A stretch of 33,252 nucleotides of DNA from the NCBI RefSeq assembly GCF_014647515.1, contig NZ_BMPI01000007.1, forward strand, positions 136,358-169,609. The letters run 5' to 3'. The notes below the pieces were generated by a model. That model was not told where the DNA came from. It made no database searches and worked only from the letters and a program-made list of their open reading frames with translations. Each line of letters starts with the position of its first letter. The stretch's first letter is position 1. Below are positions 26,383 through 33,252 of the stretch, in pieces. This stretch comes from Dactylosporangium sucinum (GTDB lineage Bacteria; Actinomycetota; Actinomycetes; Mycobacteriales; Micromonosporaceae). The translations under genes were made by a program, and so were the position numbers.

Positions 26383-27452
26383 TGGTCCAGCACCTTCGTC
26401 AAGAACGTGTCCATGGCGTCGTTGACCTCCTCGGCGTGCTCGAGCAGCACGACGTGGCCGCCGTCGGCGACCTCGACCAGCTCCGCCTCCGGCAGCACAG
26501 ACGCTATCTCGCGGGTGTGCGCGATCGGCGTCAACACGTCGCGGTCGCCGCAGACGAGCAGCACCGGCACCCGCCGCAGCGGGCCCAGCACCAGCAGGCG
26601 CGCGTGCGTGTAGAGGGTGCGGAGGTACCGCGCGATCACGTCGGTCGACGTGGTCGAGTTCATCTTCTCGACGTACGACACCAGGGCCGGGCTGGGGCGC
26701 TGGGTGCCGAACCCGTACCGCCGGGTCAGCAGCCAGGCCAGGTCGGTCGACGCCTTGCGGGCCCGGTCGACGACGGCCGAGCTGATCGGGCCGGCGAACC
26801 CGACGATCGGCATCAGCGGCCGGCGGAACCGGGCCACGATCTCGGGCAGGCCGAAGTTGACGGTGTCGAGCTTGCCGGCCGACGTCGAGATCAGGACGCA
26901 GGCCTCGACCCGGTTCTCGAACAGCTCCGGCACCTGCTCGGCCAGCGCCATGATCGTCATGCCGCCCATCGAGTGGCCGACGAGCACGACCTGGCCGATC
27001 GGCACGGTCGCCTGCAGCACGGCGCGCAGGCCGGCGCCGAGCGCGTCCAGCGAGTACTCGCCCTTGGCCAGGCGGCCCGAGCGGCCGTGGCCGGGCTGGT
27101 CGTAGAAGACCATGCGGTACTTGCCTTCGAACGCCTTGCGCTGGAAGTGGAACGTGCCCATGTCGAGGCAGAAGCCGTGGACGAACACCAGCGTGGGACC
27201 GTCATCGGGTCCGTCCACCACCTCGACGTGCAGGTCGATGCCGTCGTCGGAGGTGACGGTCAGCTCCTCGTCGAAGTCCCAGACGCCGAACTCCTCGTCG
27301 GCGTAGGGGTCCTCGGCCTTCTTGGAGCGGCTGACGAGGTACCGCTCGGTGGCCACCCCGGCGGCGACCCCCGCGGCGGCGAGACCGACGATCGCGCCGA
27401 TGATCCCCGCCGTGCGCCGCCGGCTGCCCTTGGCGACTTCGACATCCGTCAT
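26379..27452 (-). CDS. Alpha/beta hydrolase with N-terminal membrane anchor
   Basis: The 357-residue protein has a membrane segment (about 15-36, AGIIGAIVGLAAAGVAAGVA) and an alpha/beta hydrolase fold after residue 60. The oxyanion loop is VHGFCLDMG, the nucleophile Ser is in LVGHSMGGM, the acid Asp in VCGDRDVLTP, and His in ADGGHVVLLEH, so the triad is complete. The substrate is unknown. ATG at 27452 overlaps the alr stop (ATGA), and its end overlaps the tsaE start, so alr-hydrolase-tsaE is one coupled unit. Proteins of this kind are recurrent between alr and tsaE in actinobacteria. Confidence 0.92.
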   Translation of the reverse strand: MTDVEVAKGSRRRTAGIIGAIVGLAAAGVAAGVATERYLVSRSKKAEDPYADEEFGVWDFDEELTVTSDDGIDLHVEVVDGPDDGPTLVFVHGFCLDMGTFHFQRKAFEGKYRMVFYDQPGHGRSGRLAKGEYSLDALGAGLRAVLQATVPIGQVVLVGHSMGGMTIMALAEQVPELFENRVEACVLISTSAGKLDTVNFGLPEIVARFRRPLMPIVGFAGPISSAVVDRARKASTDLAWLLTRRYGFGTQRPSPALVSYVEKMNSTTSTDVIARYLRTLYTHARLLVLGPLRRVPVLLVCGDRDVLTPIAHTREIASVLPEAELVEVADGGHVVLLEHAEEVNDAMDTFLTKVLDQ

Positions 27453-28573
27453 GTCCGCTCCCCTACGTAGATCCGCGGCGTCCGCTCGCTCCCCATCCGC
27501 GTCACGATCTCGTAGTTGATGGTGTCGCAGGCCAGGGCCCAGTCGTCGGCGGTCGGCTCGCCCGCGGCGCCCGCGCCGAACAGGACGGCCTCGTCGCCGG
27601 CGCGGACCTCGTCGTCGCCGCAGTCGACCACCACCTGGTCCATGCACACCCGCCCGACGATCCGCCGGACCTTGCCGGCGAGCCAGACCGGCCCGCGGCT
27701 GCTCGCGGCGCGCGGGACGCCGTCGCCGTACCCCAGCGGGACCAGCGCCAGGGTGGTGTCCTTCAAGGTCTTGTACGTGTGGCCGTAGGAGACGCCGGCG
27801 CCGACGGGCACGGCCTTCACCAGGGCGACGCGGGCGTGGACGCTCATGGCGGCCTTGAGACGCGTCGCCTGGCCGGGGATCGGCGAGAGCCCGTAGGTCG
27901 ACAGGCCGACCCGAACCAGGTCGAAGTGGGTCTCGGGCAGCGTCAGCGTGGCCGCGGAGTTGGCCAGGTGACGCAGCTGCGGCCGGATGCCGTGCCGCTC
28001 GGCGACCTCGAGCGCGTCGTGGAACTCGGCGAGCTGCCGGGCGATCGACGGGTGGCCGGGCTCGTCGGCGCAGGCGAGGTGGCTCCAGACGGCCCTGACC
28101 TCGGCGTAGCCGTCGCCCTCGGCCTTGGCGGCCCGCTCCAGCAGGGCCGGCCAGTCCTTCTGGGCGGCGCCGTTGCGGGACAGGCCGGTGTCGATCTTCA
28201 GGTGTACCTTGGCGGCTTTCTTGACTTTCCTGGCGCTTTGCGTGATCTCGCGCAGGGTGTCGGTCGAGGCGGCGGAGAGGTCGACGTCCCGCTCGATCGC
28301 CTCGTGGAGCGGCCGGTCCGGGCTGTGCAGCCAGGCGAGCACGGGCGCGGTGACACCGGCGTCGCGGAGGGTGAGCGCCTCGTCGACGGTGGCGACGCCG
28401 AGCCAGTCGGTGCCGGCCTGCACGGCGGCGCGGGCGACGGGCAGCATGCCGTGCCCGTATGCGTCGGCCTTGACGACGGTCATCAGCCGCGTGCCGGGCG
28501 CGAGAAGGTCACGCAGCGTCGCTACGTTGTGCCGGATCGCGTCGAGATCGACCCGGACCTGCGCCTGCCACAT
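27449..28573 (-). CDS. alr: Alanine racemase
   Basis: This PLP enzyme makes D-alanine for peptidoglycan. The 374 residues are full length: PLP lysine Lys35 in VVKADAYGHGML, then the TIM barrel and the C-terminal beta domain with the catalytic-type tyrosine in GVSYGHTYKTL and CMDQVVVDCG. ATG at 28573 is supported by a TACGCT -10 box 6 bases upstream; AGGGGG between them could also act as a ribosome binding site. It leads the alr-hydrolase-tsaE operon. Confidence 0.96.
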   Translation of the reverse strand: MWQAQVRVDLDAIRHNVATLRDLLAPGTRLMTVVKADAYGHGMLPVARAAVQAGTDWLGVATVDEALTLRDAGVTAPVLAWLHSPDRPLHEAIERDVDLSAASTDTLREITQSARKVKKAAKVHLKIDTGLSRNGAAQKDWPALLERAAKAEGDGYAEVRAVWSHLACADEPGHPSIARQLAEFHDALEVAERHGIRPQLRHLANSAATLTLPETHFDLVRVGLSTYGLSPIPGQATRLKAAMSVHARVALVKAVPVGAGVSYGHTYKTLKDTTLALVPLGYGDGVPRAASSRGPVWLAGKVRRIVGRVCMDQVVVDCGDDEVRAGDEAVLFGAGAAGEPTADDWALACDTINYEIVTRMGSERTPRIYVGERT

Positions 28574-28579
28574 CCCCCT

Positions 28580-28585
28580 AGCGTA
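28580..28585 (-). promoter_or_regulatory. -10 box TACGCT of a leaderless promoter for alr
   Basis: The hexamer (complement of 28580-28585) is 6 bases from ATG 28573. Confidence 0.45.
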
Positions 28586-28652
28586 AGTGGTCCCTGGCTG
28601 AAGTCGATCAGTGTGCTCTCATGTTTCGAGGTTGGTCGATGCCGCTCGGGGC

Positions 28653-28674
28653 GCGGCGGCCCGACGGCCGCCGC
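28653..28674 (-). terminator. Hairpin after nnr
   Basis: GCGGCGGCC (28653-28661) and its perfect complement (28666-28674) form a 9-bp stem with a CGAC loop 4 bases beyond the nnr stop. There is no T-tract. Confidence 0.6.
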
Positions 28675-28678
28675 CGGC

Positions 28679-30109
28679 TCAGAACAGGGAGCGGACCGCC
28701 GGACGGAGATGGGCGGCGACGTCCGCCGCCGTCACGGGGCCTTCCGCGGCGGCCCGCCGGCCGGCCAGGCCGTGGACGAAGGCGGCCGCGATCGCGGCGT
28801 GCTCGGCGGGCAGGCCGGCGGCCAGGAGCGACCCGAGCAGGCCGGCGAGGACGTCGCCGGTGCCGCCGGTGGCGAGGGCCCCGGTGCCGGTCGGGTTGAC
28901 GTAGACGCGGCCGTCGGGGGTGGCGACGATGGTGCGGTCGCCTTTCAGCAGTACCACCGAGTCCATGCGCTCGGCGAGGTGCACGGCGGCCGCCACCCGG
29001 TCGTCGCCGGGGGCGCCACCGGCGAGCCGCTGGAACTCGCCGTCGTGCGGCGTCACGACGGTCGGGGCGTCGCGGTCGCGCAGCCAGTCGGCCATCCGCG
29101 CGTCGACCAGGAGGGTCAGCGCGTCGGCGTCGAGGATGGCGGGGACGGGGGCGCCGAGGACGGTGCGCAGCTCGGCGTACGAGCGCTCGTCGGTGCCGAG
29201 GCCGCTGCCGCACGCCCACGCCTGCACGCGGCCGGCGTCGGGCACGCGGTCGGTGGAGATGACCGTCGGGTGGTGGCTGCGGACCTGGTCGGCGGCGCTG
29301 CCGGCGTACCGGACGAGGCCGGCCGGGCCGGCGAGGGCGCCGGCGACGGAGAGCACGGCGGCGCCGGGGTACCGGTCGGAGCCGGTGGCGATGCCGACGA
29401 CGCCGCGGGAGTACTTGTTGTCGTTCGCCGACGGCCGCGGCCACCAGGCGGCGACGTCGTCGGCGTCGGGGAGGTACAGCGCGGGGTCGCCGTCGAGGTA
29501 CGGCCCGAGGCCGATGTCGACGAGCTCGACGAGTCCGCTGTGGACGGCGCCGGCCCCGACGAGCAGCCCGGGCTTGAGCGCGCCGAACGTGACGGTGATG
29601 TCGGCGTGGATCGCCATCCCGGCGACGGCCCCGGTGTCGGCGTCGACCCCGGACGGCACGTCGACGGCGATGACGGGCGCGCCGCGCAGGGCGCTGGACA
29701 CCTCGGCGACCCGGCTGGCGGCCGGCTCCCGCAGCCCGCCCCGCCCGCCGATCCCGAGGATCCCGTCGACGACGAGGTCCACGGCTCGGGGCACGTCGCG
29801 GGTGACGACACCGCCGGCCTGCCGCAGGGCGGCGGCCCCGCCCTGGTGGACGCGCTCGGGGTCGAGCAGGAGCGCCGACACCCCGGCGCCGCGGCGGGCG
29901 AGCCGGGCCCCGGCGTACAGCGCGTCCCCGCCGTTGTTGCCGGGCCCGACGAGCAGCAGGACCCGGCTGCCGTAGACCCGCGGCAGGGTCTCGGCACACC
30001 GCCGCGCCAGCCCGGCGGCGGCGCGCTGCATGAGCGCACCCGCGGGGAGGACTTTCATGAGGGCCTCTTCGGCCACTCGAACCTGGGCGACGCGCCAGGC
30101 AGCTCTCAC
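28679..30109 (-). CDS. nnr: Bifunctional NAD(P)H-hydrate epimerase and ADP-dependent dehydratase
   Basis: The enzyme repairs hydrated NAD(P)H: the N-terminal YjeF domain (about 1-215) epimerises NAD(P)HX and the C-terminal ribokinase-like domain (about 225-470) dehydrates it with ADP. The first has LLLVGPGNNGGDALYAGARL and IAVDVPSGVDADTG; the second has KYSRGVVGIATGSDRYPGAA and the nucleotide-binding NPTGTGALATGGTGDVLAG. The 476 residues are the usual length. Start GTG at 30109 agrees with the family N-terminus (RAAWRVAQVRVAEEALM) and follows GGGAG by 6 bases. Confidence 0.95.
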   Translation of the reverse strand: MRAAWRVAQVRVAEEALMKVLPAGALMQRAAAGLARRCAETLPRVYGSRVLLLVGPGNNGGDALYAGARLARRGAGVSALLLDPERVHQGGAAALRQAGGVVTRDVPRAVDLVVDGILGIGGRGGLREPAASRVAEVSSALRGAPVIAVDVPSGVDADTGAVAGMAIHADITVTFGALKPGLLVGAGAVHSGLVELVDIGLGPYLDGDPALYLPDADDVAAWWPRPSANDNKYSRGVVGIATGSDRYPGAAVLSVAGALAGPAGLVRYAGSAADQVRSHHPTVISTDRVPDAGRVQAWACGSGLGTDERSYAELRTVLGAPVPAILDADALTLLVDARMADWLRDRDAPTVVTPHDGEFQRLAGGAPGDDRVAAAVHLAERMDSVVLLKGDRTIVATPDGRVYVNPTGTGALATGGTGDVLAGLLGSLLAAGLPAEHAAIAAAFVHGLAGRRAAAEGPVTAADVAAHLRPAVRSLF

Positions 30110-30189
30110 GCTGGACTCCCTGTGTCGACGGTGCTCACGCTGCTCTTCCCACGCTGGGCGGCCTCAAGCTGGGCATTCTGACGCTCGCG

Positions 30190-30500
30190 CGCCGGCTGGA
30201 CCTGCGGTCGGCGCTGGAGCCCTCCGGCCGGGCGGCGCTGGGGTCTTCCGGCTGGGCGACGCCGGGCGGCGCCGGGGCCTTCCGGCCGGACGGCGCCGGT
30301 CGGCGCTGGGGCACTCCGCCCAAAGGCGACCGTCGGCGCTGGGGTCCTCCGCCCAGGACAGGGCCGGTCGGTGCTTCGATCCGAGCCGGGCGCCCCGCCC
30401 CGGCCACGCCGACCATGGGCTCCTGGTCCCGGCCGACCACTGGCTTCCCGTCCCGGCCCGCACAACCCCGGCCCGCGCAACCCCGGCCCGGCTGCATCGC
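30190..30500. repeat. GC-rich degenerate tandem repeats between nnr and acpS
   Basis: The 466-base gap 30110-30575 has no credible gene. From about 30205 to 30365 it contains five imperfect copies of a CGGCGCTGGGG(T/C)C(C/T)TCCG block with varying spacers. From 30452 to 30496 are three 15-base units, CCCGGCCCG(C)(A/G)CAAC, the last truncated. Open frames across it encode Arg/Pro/Ala-rich sequence in all readings and are not supported. It resembles a decayed minisatellite. Confidence 0.65.
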
Positions 30501-30575
30501 CCGGGGGACTCTCCAGACCCCGCGGCAACCGCCACGCGGCGCCCGCCGGGCTCCCGACTCGCGCCGACCCCCAGC

Positions 30576-30977
30576 TCACGTCCGGCTCCCCGCGTCCTCC
30601 GGCAGGCGCTCGGCGACGACCATCGCCGAAGCGATCCCCCCGTCGTGCGACAGCGACAGGTGCCACCGCGAGATGCCCCGCTCCGCGGCGGCCGAGGCCA
30701 CCGAGCCGGTGACGGTCAGCCACGGCCGGCCGTCCGCGTCGGTGACGATCTCGCAGTCGTGCCAGTGCAGGCCGGCCGGGGCGCCGAGGGCCTTCGCCAC
30801 GGCCTCCTTGGCCGCGAAGCGGGCCGCGAGCGACTCGGCCGAGCGCGGGTTGCCGGAGGACGTCGTCCGCTCGGCGCCGGTGAACAGGCGCTCGGCGAGC
30901 AGCGGCGTGCGCTCCAGCGCCCGGCCGAACCGCTCGACGAGGACGACGTCCATCCCGACGGACACGATCACAGGCAT
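30576..30977 (-). CDS. acpS: Holo-[acyl-carrier-protein] synthase
   Basis: AcpS attaches 4'-phosphopantetheine from CoA to acyl carrier protein. The 133 residues are the usual length. Metal and CoA-binding residues are in [13 protein letters not shown] (about 6-18) and [13 protein letters not shown] (about 50-62), with [18 protein letters not shown] near the end. ATG 30977 gives the usual N-terminus; the GTG at 30971 is better placed relative to a CAGGG site (7 bases), so the start may be two residues later. It is between nnr and glmS, all reading the same way. Confidence 0.95.
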   Translation of the reverse strand: MPVIVSVGMDVVLVERFGRALERTPLLAERLFTGAERTTSSGNPRSAESLAARFAAKEAVAKALGAPAGLHWHDCEIVTDADGRPWLTVTGSVASAAAERGISRWHLSLSHDGGIASAMVVAERLPEDAGSRT

Positions 30978-31103
30978 ACCCTGCCATACCGCGTTCCGCC
31001 ACCACGTCGCTGCGGACACGTTTGCCAATCAACGTACCCCGCCCGGCCAAATCGCCCGATCGCCCCGTTACGCACCGTGCCCGACACGCGGAGAGTCAGG
31101 CAG

Positions 31104-32969
31104 CTACTCGACCGTCACCGACTTTGCCAGGTTGCGGGGCTGGTCGACGTCGTGGCCCCGGGCCGACGCGATCTCGCACGCCAGCACCTGCAGCGGAACC
31201 GTCGTCACCAGCGGTGCGAGGAGCGTCGGGGTGACCGGCACGTAGAACAGGTGGTCGGCGTACGGCGCCACCGCCGTGTCGCCCTCCTCGGCGATCACGA
31301 TCGTGCGGGCGCCCCGGGCGCGGACCTCCTGGATGTTGGAGACGACCTTGTCGTGCAGGACGCCCCGGCCGCGCGGCGACGGGACGACGCACACGACCGG
31401 CGTGCCGTGGTCGATGAGCGCGATCGGCCCGTGCTTGAGCTCGCCGGCCGCGAAGCCCTCGGCGTGCATGTACGCGAGCTCCTTGAGCTTGAGCGCGCCT
31501 TCGAGGGCGACCGGGTACGAGACGTGCCGGCCGATGAACAGCACGCTCTTGGCCTCGGCCAGCTCCCGTGCCAGCAGGCGGATCGGCTCCATCATGTCGA
31601 GCACCTGCTCGACCTTGCCCGGCATCTCCTGCAGCTGGGCGACGACGGCGGCGACCTCGTCCGCGTACTTCACCCCGCGCACCTGCGCGAGGTGCAGGCC
31701 GACGAGGTAGCAGGCGACGAGCTGGGTGAGGAAGGCCTTGGTGGACGCGACCGCGATCTCGGGGCCGGCGTGGGTGTAGAGGACGGCGTCGGACTCGCGC
31801 GGGATGGTGGAGCCGTTGGTGTTGCAGATCGCGAGGACGCGCGCCTTCTGTTCCTTGGCGTGGCGCAGCGCCATGAGGGTGTCCATGGTCTCGCCCGACT
31901 GGGAGATCGCGACGACGAGCGTGGAGCGGTCGAGGACCGGGTCGCGGTACCGGAACTCGCTGGCCAGCTCGACCTCGCACGGGATGCGGGTCCAGTGCTC
32001 GATGGCGTACTTGGCGACCATGCCCGAGTGGTATGCGGTGCCGCAGGCGACGATGAACACCTTGTCGACGTCGCGCAGGTCCTGGTCGGTGAGGCGGACC
32101 TCGTCGAGCATCAGGTCGCCGTGCTCGTTGAGCCGGCCGAGGAGGGTCTCCGCGACGGCGTGGGGCTGCTCGGCGATCTCCTTGAGCATGAAGTACTCGT
32201 AGCCGCTCTTCTCGGCGGCGGAGGCGTCCCAGTCGATGTGGAACGGGCGGCCCTCGGCAGCCGCACCGTGGAAGTCGGTGATGACGATGTCGTCGGCGCT
32301 GATCAGGACGACCTGGTCCTGCCCGAGCTCGACGGCCTCGCGGGTGTGCTCGATGAACGCGGAGACGTCACTGGCGAGATAGTTCTCGCCGGTACCGCGG
32401 CCGACCACGAGCGGCGAGTTGCGCCGGGCGCCGACGACGACGCCGGGGGCCTGCACGTCGACGGCGAGCAGGGTGAACGCGCCTTCGAGGCGCCGGCAGA
32501 CGGCGCGCATGGCCTCGGCGAGGCGAGCCCCGGGGGTGTCCCCGACGGCCGTCTGCAGCTCGATCGCCAGCAGGTGGGCGGCGCACTCGGTGTCGGTGTC
32601 GGACGCGAACTCGATGCCGCTCGCCTCGAGCTCGGCGCGCAGCTTGGCGAAGTTCTCGATGATGCCGTTGTGGATGACCGCGACCCGACCGTCGGCCGAG
32701 CGGTGGGGGTGGGCGTTGCGGTCGGTGGGGCCGCCGTGGGTGGCCCAGCGGGTGTGCCCGATGCCGGTGGTGCCGGCGCTGAGGCCGGCCTCGTCCTGGA
32801 GTGCCTTCTCGAGGTTGGCGAGCTTGCCCGCCCGTTTGGCGGTGAAGAGCCCGCCGTCGACGATCGCGACCCCGGCCGAGTCGTAGCCGCGGTACTCCAG
32901 CCGCCGCAGTCCGTCCAGAACGATGTTCAGGGCCGGGCGCGCGCCGGCATACCCCACGATTCCGCACAT
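31104..32969 (-). CDS. glmS: Glutamine-fructose-6-phosphate aminotransferase (isomerising)
   Basis: GlmS makes glucosamine-6-phosphate for cell wall synthesis. The 622 residues comprise an N-terminal glutaminase domain whose nucleophile Cys2 directly follows the initiator (MCGIVGYAGARPALNIVLDG), with TRWATHGGPTDRNAHPH and HNGIIENF, then two SIS sugar-isomerase domains (about 290-430 and 460-600): FIVACGTAYHSGM, ISQSGETMDTLMAL and GRHVSYPVALEGALKLKELAY. The C-terminus DQPRNLAKSVTVE is family-typical. ATG at 32969 is required to expose Cys2 and lies 7 bases after TACGGT. No ribozyme-like leader is possible, as the predicted transcript has almost no leader. Confidence 0.98.
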   Translation of the reverse strand: MCGIVGYAGARPALNIVLDGLRRLEYRGYDSAGVAIVDGGLFTAKRAGKLANLEKALQDEAGLSAGTTGIGHTRWATHGGPTDRNAHPHRSADGRVAVIHNGIIENFAKLRAELEASGIEFASDTDTECAAHLLAIELQTAVGDTPGARLAEAMRAVCRRLEGAFTLLAVDVQAPGVVVGARRNSPLVVGRGTGENYLASDVSAFIEHTREAVELGQDQVVLISADDIVITDFHGAAAEGRPFHIDWDASAAEKSGYEYFMLKEIAEQPHAVAETLLGRLNEHGDLMLDEVRLTDQDLRDVDKVFIVACGTAYHSGMVAKYAIEHWTRIPCEVELASEFRYRDPVLDRSTLVVAISQSGETMDTLMALRHAKEQKARVLAICNTNGSTIPRESDAVLYTHAGPEIAVASTKAFLTQLVACYLVGLHLAQVRGVKYADEVAAVVAQLQEMPGKVEQVLDMMEPIRLLARELAEAKSVLFIGRHVSYPVALEGALKLKELAYMHAEGFAAGELKHGPIALIDHGTPVVCVVPSPRGRGVLHDKVVSNIQEVRARGARTIVIAEEGDTAVAPYADHLFYVPVTPTLLAPLVTTVPLQVLACEIASARGHDVDQPRNLAKSVTVE

Positions 32970-32976
32970 GACGAGT

Positions 32977-32982
32977 ACCGTA
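32977..32982 (-). promoter_or_regulatory. -10 box TACGGT of a leaderless promoter for glmS
   Basis: TACGGT (complement of 32977-32982) is 7 bases from ATG 32969. Confidence 0.5.
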
Positions 32983-32989
32983 GCAGAAG

Positions 32990-33012
32990 TTCGAGCAGCG
33001 CCCGTGCTCGAA
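32990..33012. promoter_or_regulatory. Palindromic operator-like site at the glmS -35 region
   Basis: TTCGAGCA (32990-32997) and its exact complement (33005-33012) are 7 bases apart and overlap the expected -35 position. Further upstream, TGCGCACA occurs twice (33024-33031, 33037-33044) 13 bases apart. The regulator is unknown. Confidence 0.45.
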
Positions 33013-33064
33013 ACTGTCGTCATTGCGCACAGTGTCTGCGCACAAACGGGTGACACGAGACGTG

Positions 33065-33100
33065 GTAGGGAAACTGGCGCCATAGGCCCGGTTTCCCTAC
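33065..33100. terminator. Hairpin between the SDR gene and glmS
   Basis: GTAGGGAAAC (33065-33074) and its perfect complement (33091-33100) extend inward by a G-U and two G-C pairs, giving a 13-bp stem. It lies 16 bases beyond the SDR stop. Confidence 0.65.
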
Positions 33101-33116
33101 CGTCGGAGCCGCGGGA

Positions 33117-33252
33117 TCAGGCCAGTGACGAGCGGATCTGGGCGCCGCCGTCCACGACCAGCGTCTGCCCCGTCATCCAGCGCGACGCCGGCCCGGCCAG
33201 GAAGGTGATCACGTCCGCGACGTCGTCCGGCTCGCCGATGCGGCGCAGCGGC
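33117..33252 (-). CDS. Short-chain dehydrogenase/reductase, C-terminal end (partial)
   Basis: The gene runs off the window; 44 C-terminal residues are visible. They read PLRRIGEPDDVADVITFLAG, then ASRWMTGQTLVVDGGAQIRSSLA. This is the classical SDR C-terminus, with RxGEPxDVA and the ITGQ-like VVDGG signature. The Rossmann fold, catalytic Ser-Tyr-Lys and the substrate-binding loop are outside the window, so the substrate cannot be judged. Confidence 0.9.
   Translation of the reverse strand, partial: PLRRIGEPDDVADVITFLAGPASRWMTGQTLVVDGGAQIRSSLA

Noticed and set aside
30164..30535. Repetitive 123-residue minus-strand frame in the nnr-acpS gap
   Set aside because: The repeats are in the DNA and read as low-complexity sequence in every frame; no ribosome binding site or homology pattern.
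30030..33053. 1007-residue plus-strand frame over acpS and glmS
   Set aside because: Antisense to glmS and acpS; it also runs through the repeat gap.
32969..33064. glmS ribozyme or riboswitch leader
   Set aside because: The -10 box is 7 bases from the ATG, leaving no room for a structured leader.

Overview
The window is a very GC-rich chromosomal segment. Dense coding on both strands, frequent GTG starts and TANNNT -10 boxes directly upstream of start codons point to an actinobacterium. The gene repertoire (a conservon fragment, a BldM-like regulator beside a WhiB protein, a His-tailed GroEL1, CIRCE-controlled groES, a DUF5319 protein) suggests the Micromonosporaceae or a close relative; this is an inference from gene content.

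Layout. 1-908: the 3' end of a conservon-type sensor kinase and its roadblock partner. 1045-3592: a methyltransferase and a secreted PstS-like binding protein. 3798-6429: guaB and guaB3 (purine synthesis), then the DUF5319 gene. 7009-8439: divergent bldM-like and whiB-like regulators. 8522-10042: a membrane-anchored molybdenum oxidoreductase. 10186-12390: groS-groL behind two CIRCE operators. 12425-15150: a THUMP-like methyltransferase, an unknown protein, YbaK and a DUF1707 protein. 15139-18543: a heterodimeric ABC exporter. 18753-21169: tsaB-rimI-tsaD plus a small ORF. 21290-25882: an accessory block. 25924-30109: alr, an alpha/beta hydrolase, tsaE, and nnr. 30576-32969: acpS and glmS. 33117-33252: the 3' end of an SDR gene.

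The backbone follows, from general knowledge, the order of the Mycobacterium tuberculosis guaB3-guaB2-(DUF5319)-sigD-whiB3-groEL1-groES-tsaD-rimI-tsaB-tsaE-alr-nnr-glmS region. Departures from that order are therefore informative: no sigma factor beside the whiB/bldM pair, the oxidoreductase and ABC genes as additions, and about 4.7 kb placed between tsaB and tsaE.

That 4.7 kb block is the most unusual part. It holds an Hsp70-like ATPase fused to a lipoyl-like hairpin and a C-terminal WD40-like region. Tail to tail with it, with overlapping stop codons, lies an AAA ATPase/RloB pair resembling AbiL- or PARIS-type phage defence. The AAA promoter is bracketed by a perfect 13-bp inverted repeat. 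Next comes a relic in which the first residues of a SigE-like sigma factor run out of frame into half a WD40-like protein. Other points of interest are the strictly complementary degeneration of the two ABC subunits, a palindrome filling the whiB promoter spacer, and at least nine genes with a leaderless TANNNT-N6-8-start arrangement.
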